Notes under the pieces: generated by a model
Told to the model about the DNA's origin: nothing
Seen by the model: the letters and a program-made list of their open reading frames with translations, nothing else
Database searches by the model: none
Shown here: piece by piece, positions 7,365 through 12,258 of the stretch
Layout: every line of letters begins with the position of its first letter
Numbering within the stretch: position 1 is the stretch's first letter
Made by a program: the position numbers and the translations under genes
Assembly (NCBI GenBank): GCA_027485005.1
Contig: JAIXRX010000045.1
Span: forward strand, 1-12,258
Direction: 5' to 3'
Source of the DNA: Alphaproteobacteria bacterium
GTDB taxonomy: Bacteria > Pseudomonadota > Alphaproteobacteria > Rickettsiales > JAIXRX01
Length of the DNA: 12,258 nucleotides

Positions 7365-8171
7365 ATGAAAATTCTCTTTTTTGGCGATGTGATGGGACGT
7401 GCGGGGCGAGACGCCGTGTGCAAGCACATGCCAAGTTTACGCGCTGAATATGGCGCTGACTTTATTCTGGTGAATGGAGAGAATTCCGCCGCAGGCTATG
7501 GCATGACCCCAACGATTGCGAATGAGTTTTTAGCGAGTGGTATCGATGCGCTAACCACGGGCGACCATGTGTGGGATCAAAAAGAATTGGTGCCCATGCT
7601 AGCCAATGACAAACGCTTGGTGCGTGCCGCTAATTTTCCTGCCAACACCCCTGGGCGCGGCCATCATTTGTTTGAACTGGCGGGTGGCAAGCGCGTTTTA
7701 GTGCTGCATCTGATGTGCCAGGTCTTTATGCGGGACTATTATAACAGCCCATTTGAAGCGGCAGATGCTGTGCTTGAACCATACCAACTCGGCAAAAATG
7801 TGGATGCGATTTTAGTGGATGTGCATGGTGAAGCCACTTCCGAAAAAAATGCGCTCGGGCATTATCTCGATGGCCGCGTGAGCTTGGTGGTTGGTACTCA
7901 CACCCACGTCCCCACCGCTGACGCGCGCATTTTCCCCAAAGGCACCGCCTATCAAACAGACGCTGGCATGTGTGGCGATTACGACTCCGTCATTGGTATG
8001 CGCAAAGATGAACCTATCAGTGCCTTCCTTAAAAAAATGCGTTCAGGCCGCTTTGTGCCTGCAGATGGTGAGGTAACACTGTGCGGCGTGATGATTGAAA
8101 CCAATGACAAAGGCCTTGCCACCACCATCAAGCCCATTCGTCGCGGTGGGCATTTGAGCGAGCAAGCCTAA
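7365..8171 (+). CDS. ymdB: YmdB/TIGR00282-family metallophosphoesterase
   Basis: Member of the calcineurin-like phosphoesterases typified by Bacillus YmdB and Deinococcus DR1281, which hydrolyse 2',3'-cyclic nucleotides and affect RNA turnover. The 268-aa length is typical. Metal-binding motifs in order: FGDVMGRAGRDA (residues 6-17), NGENSAAGYG (37-46), TTGDHVWDQ (64-72), VDVHGEATSEK (about 147-157), GTHTHVPTAD (about 172-181) and TDAGMCGDYDS (about 193-203). All are intact; VDVHGEA replaces the more common DFHAEA. AAAGGG (7352-7357) lies seven bases before the ATG. The stop overlaps the start of the following TPR-protein gene by one base (TAATG). The order of a folate cyclo-ligase, this family, then yebC and ruvC recurs in alphaproteobacteria; here an M3 peptidase gene sits between fau and ymdB. 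Confidence 0.93.
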   Translation: MKILFFGDVMGRAGRDAVCKHMPSLRAEYGADFILVNGENSAAGYGMTPTIANEFLASGIDALTTGDHVWDQKELVPMLANDKRLVRAANFPANTPGRGHHLFELAGGKRVLVLHLMCQVFMRDYYNSPFEAADAVLEPYQLGKNVDAILVDVHGEATSEKNALGHYLDGRVSLVVGTHTHVPTADARIFPKGTAYQTDAGMCGDYDSVIGMRKDEPISAFLKKMRSGRFVPADGEVTLCGVMIETNDKGLATTIKPIRRGGHLSEQA

Positions 8172-9079
8172 TGAGTGCCGCCATGCTCCCAGACTGGCCC
8201 GCATGGCAGCTCACCACTTGGCAGCTCGATGAACCCACACATGAACTAAATAGCGACGTTGCCAACGCCAAAGGCATTAAATTTGCACTCGAAGAAAAAT
8301 GGAAAATGGCGGAGGTGATGTTCGAGCGCGCCACCTCTATTTCCAACCAATATCATCATTATATTCACTATACTTGCAGTGCTATTTACACATTGGCGGC
8401 TGAAGTCATGCATATTCTCGAGCAACCTGATACCGTATCACCCCTCATAAAATCAGCACTCTTTCAAGACCACACCAATGCGCGGGCGCTGGCCATGCAA
8501 GCTGGTGAATTTTCTAAACTCCCGCTTTATGACGTGGACCTCGCGACCGATGCACAATGGATGCATGCGATTAGACTACCCGATGCCTCACATCAGAAAA
8601 GTGCCACCACTTCTTTATTGGATGAGGCTTATCGAGCCATTAGCCGCGGTGAATACCAAATTGCTATTGCCGCGCTGCGCGTTGCCCGCACCACCACACC
8701 TGATATAAGCGCATCTGGTAAAATGCCTCGATTATTGATGCATCACGCCCGTGCCCGTCTGGGTTTAAAGCAATATAAAGAGGCATTGAGCGCCATCACA
8801 CAAGCGATTGAATCGGCAAAAATATGGCACCACACATATCATCGCCAAGCCGCCCTTCACCGCCTGCATCTTGGCCGCGCCATGGCCATGCAGGGCAATT
8901 GGTTGATGGCATGTGATCATTTTCGACAAGCGCTAGATATTGATCCACCGCATCCTGAAGGTTGGGAAGCCCGCGCGCGCGCCTATATCGCCTTAGAAAA
9001 TCAAGCCGCTGCCCAAAAAGATTTGGCGAAAGCACAAAGCTTGCGACAAAAACTTGAGTTTTCCGCGCGCGCCAGTTAG
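8171..9079 (+). CDS. TPR-repeat protein of unknown function
   Basis: 302 aa, no signal peptide or membrane segment. Repeats resembling tetratricopeptide motifs are visible at about residues 34-60 (ALEEKWKMAEVMFERA), 151-172 (EAYRAISRGEYQIAIAALRVA), 187-214 (RLLMHHARARLGLKQYKEALSAITQAI), 229-262 (HLGRAMAMQGNWLMACDHFRQALDIDP) and 263-292 (EGWEARARAYIALENQAAAQKDLAKA). The region around 60-140 is not obviously TPR. TPR domains bind proteins, so it is likely an adaptor or scaffold; no enzymatic motif is seen. It begins in the TAATG overlap with ymdB without a good Shine-Dalgarno sequence, so its translation is likely coupled and it may act with that phosphoesterase (inference). I do not recognise a named family. 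Confidence 0.85.
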   Translation: MSAAMLPDWPAWQLTTWQLDEPTHELNSDVANAKGIKFALEEKWKMAEVMFERATSISNQYHHYIHYTCSAIYTLAAEVMHILEQPDTVSPLIKSALFQDHTNARALAMQAGEFSKLPLYDVDLATDAQWMHAIRLPDASHQKSATTSLLDEAYRAISRGEYQIAIAALRVARTTTPDISASGKMPRLLMHHARARLGLKQYKEALSAITQAIESAKIWHHTYHRQAALHRLHLGRAMAMQGNWLMACDHFRQALDIDPPHPEGWEARARAYIALENQAAAQKDLAKAQSLRQKLEFSARAS

Positions 9080-9119
9080 GAAAACGGCATCCATTATCTT
9101 TAATTAAAGCGAGTTTGTT

Positions 9120-9869
9120 ATGGCAGGCCATTCCAAGTTTAAAAACATCATGCACCGCAAAGGCAAGCAAGACAAAGCTCGCGGCAAAATTTTTACACGC
9201 CTCATCCGCGAGATTATTGTGGCCGCACGTTCTGGTATCCCTGAGCTAGACGCCAATCCACGCCTGCGCGCTGCTGTGATTGCCGCCCGCCAAGAAAATA
9301 TGCCAAAAGACAAAATTGAAAACGCGATTAAACGCGGTTCTGGGGCGACTGACTCTGACAATTACGAAGAAATTCGCTATGAAGGCTATGGTCCGCATGG
9401 CGTGGCGGTGATTGTGGAAACCATGACTGACAACCGCAACCGCACCGCGGGTGACATCCGTTCTATCTTCACCAAAAACGGTGGAAATATGGGAGAGACG
9501 GGCAGCGTTGGCTTTATGTTCGACCGCTTGGGCGTGATGACCTACCCCGCATCGATTGGCAGCGAAGACAAGGTGATGGAAGCCGCGATTGAAGCGGGCG
9601 CAGATAATTGCGAAAGCAATGATGAAGAACATAGCATCACCTGCCCAATGGAAGCATTTAACGAAGTGCGTGAAGGCCTGACCAAGGCGCTCGGCGAGCC
9701 AGCATCTGCTAAATTGCAATTTGTGCCCAATATTCTTTCGCCACTCAATGAAGAGCAAGCCCGCGCGGTGATGAAACTGATTGATGCGCTGGATGATAAT
9801 GACGACGTGCAAAATGTGACGGTGAATATGGATGTAGATGATGAAATTATGGAACGTTTAAGCGCGTGA
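9120..9869 (+). CDS. yebC: YebC/PmpR-family protein
   Basis: 249 aa, the normal family length. The N-terminus MAGHSKFKNIMHRKGKQDKARGK..FTRLIREI (residues 1-32) is the family signature. It is followed by PRLRAAVIAARQENMPKDKIENAIKRG (46-72), YEGYGPHGVAVIVETMTDNRNRT (86-108) and KNGGNMGETGSVGFMFDR (118-135). The C-terminal acidic DALDDNDDVQNVTVNMD (227-243) is also typical. Members were described as DNA-binding transcription regulators, and more recently as factors that help ribosomes through proline-rich stalls; the sequence does not tell which applies here. Only a weak AAGCGAG precedes the start. The stop TGA overlaps the GTG start of ruvC by four bases, the standard yebC-ruvC linkage. Confidence 0.95.
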   Translation: MAGHSKFKNIMHRKGKQDKARGKIFTRLIREIIVAARSGIPELDANPRLRAAVIAARQENMPKDKIENAIKRGSGATDSDNYEEIRYEGYGPHGVAVIVETMTDNRNRTAGDIRSIFTKNGGNMGETGSVGFMFDRLGVMTYPASIGSEDKVMEAAIEAGADNCESNDEEHSITCPMEAFNEVREGLTKALGEPASAKLQFVPNILSPLNEEQARAVMKLIDALDDNDDVQNVTVNMDVDDEIMERLSA

Positions 9870-10360
9870 GCATCGTCCTCGGCGTCGATCCTGGCTTGGT
9901 TTATACCGGTGTGGGCATCATCCGCACGCAAGGCAATAGCGTTTCATTTATTGCGTCTTATACTCTTCATCCCCCCACTAAATCACCGCTGGAAGAACGC
10001 CTGAAATTTCTACATGACGGCCTGCAAAAAATTATTGCCGAGCATCAGCCCAATGTAGCGGCGATTGAAGAAACGTTTGTGAGCATGAACGGCCAGTCCA
10101 CCCTCAAGCTTGGGCAAGCGCGCGGCGCGATTCTGCTTTCGCTTTCACTTGCAGGACTGCCCGTATTTGAATATGCCCCCAACCTCATCAAAAAAAGCCT
10201 GACAGGTGCAGGCCATGCAGGCAAAGACCAAGTGGAAGCGATGGTGAAATATCTACTGCCGCAAGCCACCCCCAAACGCGCCGACGAGGCCGACGCCCTA
10301 GCCATTGCGCTGTGCCACGCCCAGCATGCGCCGCTACATAAACAGCTCGCGGGAAGATAA
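9866..10360 (+). CDS. ruvC: Holliday junction endodeoxyribonuclease RuvC
   Basis: Cuts Holliday junctions symmetrically after RuvAB branch migration. The 164-aa protein has the RNase-H-like acidic active site: D8 in GVDPGL, E68 in AIEETF, and D140 and D143 in ADEADALAIA, equivalent to E. coli D7, E66, D138 and D141. FVSMNGQSTLKLGQARGAIL (71-90) and TGAGHAGKDQVEAMV (113-127) are further family motifs. It starts with GTG at 9866, overlapping the yebC stop (GTGA), so translation is likely coupled. Unlike the usual ruvC-ruvA-ruvB order, 1263 bases carrying two unrelated genes separate it from ruvA. Confidence 0.96.
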   Translation: MSIVLGVDPGLVYTGVGIIRTQGNSVSFIASYTLHPPTKSPLEERLKFLHDGLQKIIAEHQPNVAAIEETFVSMNGQSTLKLGQARGAILLSLSLAGLPVFEYAPNLIKKSLTGAGHAGKDQVEAMVKYLLPQATPKRADEADALAIALCHAQHAPLHKQLAGR

Positions 10361-10419
10361 ATCCTCTCTGATTGGGTAATAAACGCGCAAAGCGCAGTAG
10401 CGTGACTCAGCCTTGAGCC

Positions 10420-10456
10420 TTACTCATATGAAATTCAGGAGAATTTCATAGAGTGA
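10420..10456. repeat. Long inverted repeat (16-bp stem, 4-base loop)
   Basis: TTACTC (10420-10425) and then TATGAAATTC (10427-10436) pair with GAATTTCATA (10441-10450) and GAGTGA (10451-10456). The loop is AGGA (10437-10440), with one bulged A (10426) and one G-T wobble. No T-run follows on either strand, so it does not look like an intrinsic terminator. It lies in the 255-base non-coding stretch between ruvC and the small cassette gene. If transcribed it would present AGGA in the loop. Its function is unknown: it may be an RNA processing signal, part of a small RNA, or a DNA operator. A smaller hairpin, GCGC-AAA-GCGC, lies just upstream at 10385-10395. Confidence 0.75.
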
Positions 10457-10480
10457 AACGCAATAAAGCGAATGCGCAAA

Positions 10481-10509
10481 TTGTCACAAAACTGTCATTT
10501 GGCTTTCAC
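10481..10509 (+). promoter_or_regulatory. Candidate Pho box (three half-sites)
   Basis: TTGTCAC (10481-10487), CTGTCAT (10492-10498) and CTTTCAC (10503-10509) are spaced exactly 11 bp apart with four-base spacers (AAAA, TTGG). The PhoB consensus is 7-bp CTGTCAT-type direct repeats with four-base spacers, and the middle site is a perfect match. A poor -10-like TAGGGT follows at 10522-10527. If real, it would place the downstream small gene under phosphate-starvation control. The pattern was read by eye; its significance over background was not computed. Confidence 0.42.
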
Positions 10510-10550
10510 GCCCTGCTTTGCTAGGGTCTTCGGGTTTTCTTAATTAATTT

Positions 10551-10602
10551 TACACTGGTTTTCCAGTAGCCTGCCACGCGGGTCAAACATGCGTGGATAT
10601 AA
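10551..10602 (+). promoter_or_regulatory. Two-hairpin leader element, copy 1
   Basis: Hairpin 1 is ACTGG (10554-10558), loop TTTT, CCAGT (10563-10567). Hairpin 2 is CCACGC (10574-10579), an 11-base loop, GCGTGG (10591-10596). The same arrangement occurs upstream of the second cassette gene at 10898-10948, about 83% identical over 52 positions. All differences lie outside the four arms. The element ends about 14 bases before the ATG of the 74-aa gene, which lacks a Shine-Dalgarno sequence. It may be a structured 5' leader controlling translation or, alternatively, an operator palindrome overlapping a -10-like TACACT (10551-10556). I do not recognise a named riboswitch class. Confidence 0.6.
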
Positions 10603-10615
10603 GCCTTAAAAAAAT

Positions 10616-10840
10616 ATGGCTAAATTCAGTTTTAATGGAGAAGTGCTTTCTGGAAAGGAAGAATTTTTCCAAAAAATAAGCACCGCCCTTGATGAGGGGA
10701 AAGTAGTGCATGTGAAGGAGCTTAACGGGAAACCTAAACCCGTTAAAGATGTTTTTCTTTACTCAGGCGATAACCCTGAAGAAAAGATTACCATCTACTC
10801 ATCTAATGCCCACCATTTTTGTGCAAGCATTCGCGCATAA
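10616..10840 (+). CDS. 74-aa protein of unknown function, paralogue of the next gene's N-terminal domain
   Basis: A small soluble protein with no signal peptide or membrane segment. It starts MAKFSFNGEV, followed by a predicted helix EEFFQKISTALDEG (15-28) and a segment NGKPKPVKDVFL (37-48) that reads as strands around a turn, then GDNPEE (51-56) and a His pair (66-67). It aligns with residues 1-68 of the product of the gene at 10961 with a two-residue gap; by hand count about 24 of 54 positions match over residues 1-56. Shared residues include MAK, EV, TAL.EG, NG.PK, KD, GD and EE. Two diverged paralogues conserving such a pattern, each with the same leader element, argue that this short frame is a real gene. 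Codon use looks more A+T-rich than in ruvC and yebC. No Shine-Dalgarno sequence is seen. I do not recognise the family. Confidence 0.78.
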   Translation: MAKFSFNGEVLSGKEEFFQKISTALDEGKVVHVKELNGKPKPVKDVFLYSGDNPEEKITIYSSNAHHFCASIRA

Positions 10841-10850
10841 AAAAGTGGCC

Positions 10851-10894
10851 AACTCCCTGATTCTCTCTTTAATAGTAAGAAGCATCAGGGAGTT
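10851..10894. repeat. Perfect 11-bp inverted repeat between the two cassette genes
   Basis: AACTCCCTGAT (10851-10861) pairs with ATCAGGGAGTT (10884-10894) across 22 bases whose inner part can pair further (CTT with AAG). It begins 10 bases after the stop of the 74-aa gene and ends just before leader copy 2. No T-run follows on the plus strand. On the minus strand GGCCAC and then six T residues follow, a spacing too long for a classic terminator. It could be an attenuator or an mRNA-stabilising 3' hairpin for the upstream gene. Confidence 0.7.
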
Positions 10895-10897
10895 AAA

Positions 10898-10948
10898 TAT
10901 ACTGGTTCGCCAGTACCTGCCACGCGGGTTGAATATGCGTGGACTTAA
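10898..10948 (+). promoter_or_regulatory. Two-hairpin leader element, copy 2
   Basis: Hairpin 1 is ACTGG (10901-10905), loop TTCG, CCAGT (10910-10914). Hairpin 2 is CCACGC (10920-10925), an 11-base loop, GCGTGG (10937-10942). Relative to copy 1 the tetraloop changes from TTTT to TTCG, three loop-2 bases change, and one base is missing between the hairpins; every stem base is kept. TATACT (10898-10903) is a good -10 match overlapping hairpin 1, but I see no -35 at the right distance. The element ends 12 bases before the ATG at 10961, again without a Shine-Dalgarno sequence. Confidence 0.6.
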
Positions 10949-10960
10949 ATGCCAACAACT

Positions 10961-11533
10961 ATGGCTAAATATTTTTTGCAAACAGAAGTTCCTGAACAGG
11001 ACTTCTTAAAAACGATACGCACTGCACTTGCCGAAGGGCATCAGGTGCGCTTCTGGGTGAGTAATGGTCAGCCAAAACTCATCAAAGATATTACCCTTAA
11101 AGAGGGAGATGATCTTGAGGAGATTTTGAAGCGAGTCGACTACCACTGGCATTATGCCACGATAGAAGAATCGCCGAAAAAAATAAGGCGAAAGGAGTTC
11201 AGATTATGGCTGAGCTTCCTGATACTGCCTGCTATTGTGGGCACGCTGAGTATCTGGCTGATGCCGAGCGTTGCCAATCCAACAGCCACAGAAATTATGA
11301 TTGCAAAAGCACTTGGAGTGCTGGGAGCGATACTGATTTTTGGGGCGTTGGGGCTGATGCAAAGCGGCAAAATTAAGGGAACATCAGCAGCGTTTGCTAT
11401 TCCCTACCTTGTTGGTTGCGCCGTAGGCCTGATTTCAACGATGTGGATGCCAAATTGGCTTACCATTTTCTTGGAGTCAGCTTTGGTCACCCAAACCGTG
11501 GCCAATCTGGTGATGAATCGCCAGAAAAAATAG
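10961..11533 (+). CDS. Membrane protein with N-terminal domain shared with the 74-aa protein
   Basis: 190 aa from the ATG at 10961. An ATG at 10949 is in frame, but starting at 10961 gives MAKY, matching MAKF of the paralogue. Residues 1-68 form the shared domain (EV, TALAEG, NGQPKLIKD, GDDLEE). A basic stretch KKIRRKEFR (73-81) follows, then hydrophobic segments at about 82-101, 113-133, 141-162 and 165-185, so the domain most likely faces the cytoplasm by the positive-inside rule. The C-terminus is NRQKK. There are no catalytic motifs and no recognised transporter family. The architecture suggests a small cytosolic domain tethered to the membrane, with the 74-aa paralogue as a free version that might compete with it or pair with it (inference). 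It carries leader copy 2 upstream and a strong terminator directly after the stop. Confidence 0.85.
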   Translation: MAKYFLQTEVPEQDFLKTIRTALAEGHQVRFWVSNGQPKLIKDITLKEGDDLEEILKRVDYHWHYATIEESPKKIRRKEFRLWLSFLILPAIVGTLSIWLMPSVANPTATEIMIAKALGVLGAILIFGALGLMQSGKIKGTSAAFAIPYLVGCAVGLISTMWMPNWLTIFLESALVTQTVANLVMNRQKK

Positions 11534-11570
11534 AAAAAAGCCTGCCTCACCCGAGGTGGGCTTTTTTCTT
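11534..11570 (+). terminator. Intrinsic terminator after the two-gene cassette (likely bidirectional)
   Basis: AAAAAAGCC, TG, CCTC (11534-11548) pairs with GAGG, TG, GGCTTTTTT (11553-11567) around the loop ACCC; the opposed TG pairs form wobbles. The G+C-rich stem is flanked by A-runs and T-runs, so it should work in both directions. It starts at the base after the stop codon and separates the cassette from ruvA, so ruvA likely needs its own promoter within 11571-11623. Confidence 0.9.
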
Positions 11571-11623
11571 TTCAACGCCGCCAAATCTTCTATGCTCATA
11601 CTCATCATAAAAATGGGGGTGAA

Positions 11624-12258
11624 ATGATAGGTTTGCTACGCGGCGTGGTCGCTGCATCGACAGATGATTCGATTTTGCTCGATGTGAATGGCGTGGGCTA
11701 CGAGGTGTTTGTGGCGCAGCGCTTGGCGCGCGGCATGGGTGTTGAAGGCACCCCCCTCACCCTCATCATCGAAACCCATGTGCGCGAAGACCATATCCAT
11801 CTCTATGGTTTTTCTGATGCGGGTGAACGCGCCTGTTTTCGCATTCTTACCACGGTGCAAGGCGTTGGCGTTAAAGTGGGGCTGGCAATTTTAAGCATGT
11901 TTACGCCAGAGCAAATTGTGCACATCATTTTATCTCAAGACAAGCGCGCCTTTGCGGCCGTGAGCGGTGTAGGGCCAAAACTGGCCGAACGCTTAGTGAT
12001 CGAGCTAAAAAACCAGATTGAAAAATTGCGCGTGGCCATTAGCACCATGCCCGCCACCGCCAGCCAACACACCATTGCATCGGTGGATGCTGAGCCAGAC
12101 GCCAAACCAAAACGCAAAAGCAAAACCGCCGATGCCCCTGCTCCAAGTGCTGCGCCAAGCATGAAAGTAACCGACGAAGTGGTTTCTGCGCTGGTGAATT
12201 TGGGATATGCCCGCACCGAAGCCTATGCAGCGGTGAGTGCGGTCATGCAAAAACCGAA
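11624..12258 (+). CDS. ruvA: Holliday junction branch-migration protein RuvA, first 211 codons (cut by window end)
   Basis: Binds four-way junctions as a tetramer and loads the RuvB motor. The frame stays open to the window edge. Domain I (OB fold) is residues 1-64: MIGLLRGVV at the start, DVNGVGYEVFV (20-30) and HLYGFSD (59-65). Domain II has two helix-hairpin-helix motifs, LTTVQGVGVKVGLAIL (75-90) and FAAVSGVGPKLAERLVIELK (110-129). A long linker (about 138-180) rich in A, P and K, with the basic run KPKRKSK (161-167), leads to the domain III start VVSALVNLGYARTEAYAAVSAV (186-207), which contacts RuvB. The linker is longer than in E. coli RuvA. The G-rich sequence GGGGGTG just before the ATG can serve as ribosome site. 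It is separated from ruvC by the inserted cassette and its terminator. Confidence 0.95.
   Translation, partial: MIGLLRGVVAASTDDSILLDVNGVGYEVFVAQRLARGMGVEGTPLTLIIETHVREDHIHLYGFSDAGERACFRILTTVQGVGVKVGLAILSMFTPEQIVHIILSQDKRAFAAVSGVGPKLAERLVIELKNQIEKLRVAISTMPATASQHTIASVDAEPDAKPKRKSKTADAPAPSAAPSMKVTDEVVSALVNLGYARTEAYAAVSAVMQKP

Noticed and set aside
9246..9812. Open frame of 188 codons on the minus strand opposite yebC
   Set aside because: Antisense to yebC with low-complexity shadow composition and no family resemblance.
10511..10545. CCCTGC/GCTAGGG hairpin followed by a T-rich stretch as a terminator for ruvC
   Set aside because: The stem needs a bulge, and nine mixed bases separate it from the T-rich part. 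It also overlaps the possible -10 region of the Pho-box promoter.
10551..10948. The two leader copies as the start of a CRISPR or tandem repeat array
   Set aside because: There are only two copies, 347 bases apart, each placed just before a start codon, with a coding sequence between them and no cas genes.
10616..11533. The cassette as a classical toxin-antitoxin pair
   Set aside because: The two proteins are paralogous in their N-terminal domain and the second is multi-pass, unlike known toxin-antitoxin families. No toxin motif was seen; it remains only a loose possibility.
10361..11623. The ruvC-ruvA insert as a transposon or integron cassette
   Set aside because: No transposase, integrase, terminal inverted repeats or target duplication could be found at the edges; insertion is suggested only by synteny and composition.

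Overview
The window looks like chromosomal DNA of an alphaproteobacterium of moderate G+C. The evidence is the gene order (tkt-gap-pgk; a small coiled-coil gene, zapA, 6S RNA and fau; ymdB-type phosphoesterase, yebC, ruvC, ruvA) and the alphaproteobacterial style of several proteins, such as the GAPDH S-loop region and the ZapA-upstream protein. I cannot name a genus. No rRNA, tRNA, CRISPR array, insertion sequence or transposase gene is visible.

Layout. Positions 1-3692, minus strand: a central-carbon operon transcribed tkt, gap, pgk, with pgk cut by the window edge. gap and pgk share one base (TAATG). A divergent intergenic region at 3693-3831 separates this from plus-strand genes. Positions 3832-5248: a cell-division pair (ZauP-like coiled-coil protein and ZapA, overlapping by ATGA), then a clear 6S RNA (about 4467-4636), then fau, whose start codon lies 9 bases after the 6S RNA. 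Positions 5295-7304: an M3-family zinc oligopeptidase. Positions 7365-9079: a ymdB-family metallophosphoesterase overlapped by a TPR-protein gene. Positions 9120-10360: yebC overlapped by ruvC. From 11624 to the window end: ruvA, cut by the edge.

The part I cannot assign to anything known is a 1.26 kb insert between ruvC and ruvA (10361-11623). It encodes two paralogous proteins sharing a roughly 70-residue N-terminal domain. One is the domain alone (74 aa); the other is the domain fused to about four membrane segments (190 aa). Each gene is preceded by nearly the same element of about 50 bp, which holds two perfect short hairpins whose arms are identical in both copies while the loops differ. 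Neither gene has a recognisable Shine-Dalgarno sequence. Upstream of the first copy lie three 7-bp half-sites at exact 11-bp spacing that resemble a Pho box, and a 16-bp-stem hairpin. A strong bidirectional terminator closes the cassette just before ruvA. This is the best candidate here for an undescribed, possibly phosphate-responsive, two-protein system.

How the genes relate. tkt, gap and pgk serve the pentose-phosphate and triose sections of carbon metabolism. ZapA and its upstream partner act on the FtsZ ring. 6S RNA tunes RNA polymerase in stationary phase. fau recycles 5-formyl-THF. ruvC and ruvA resolve Holliday junctions, with yebC as the common co-located translation or regulatory factor. 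GAPDH and PGK each carry a substitution at a normally conserved ligand-binding position.
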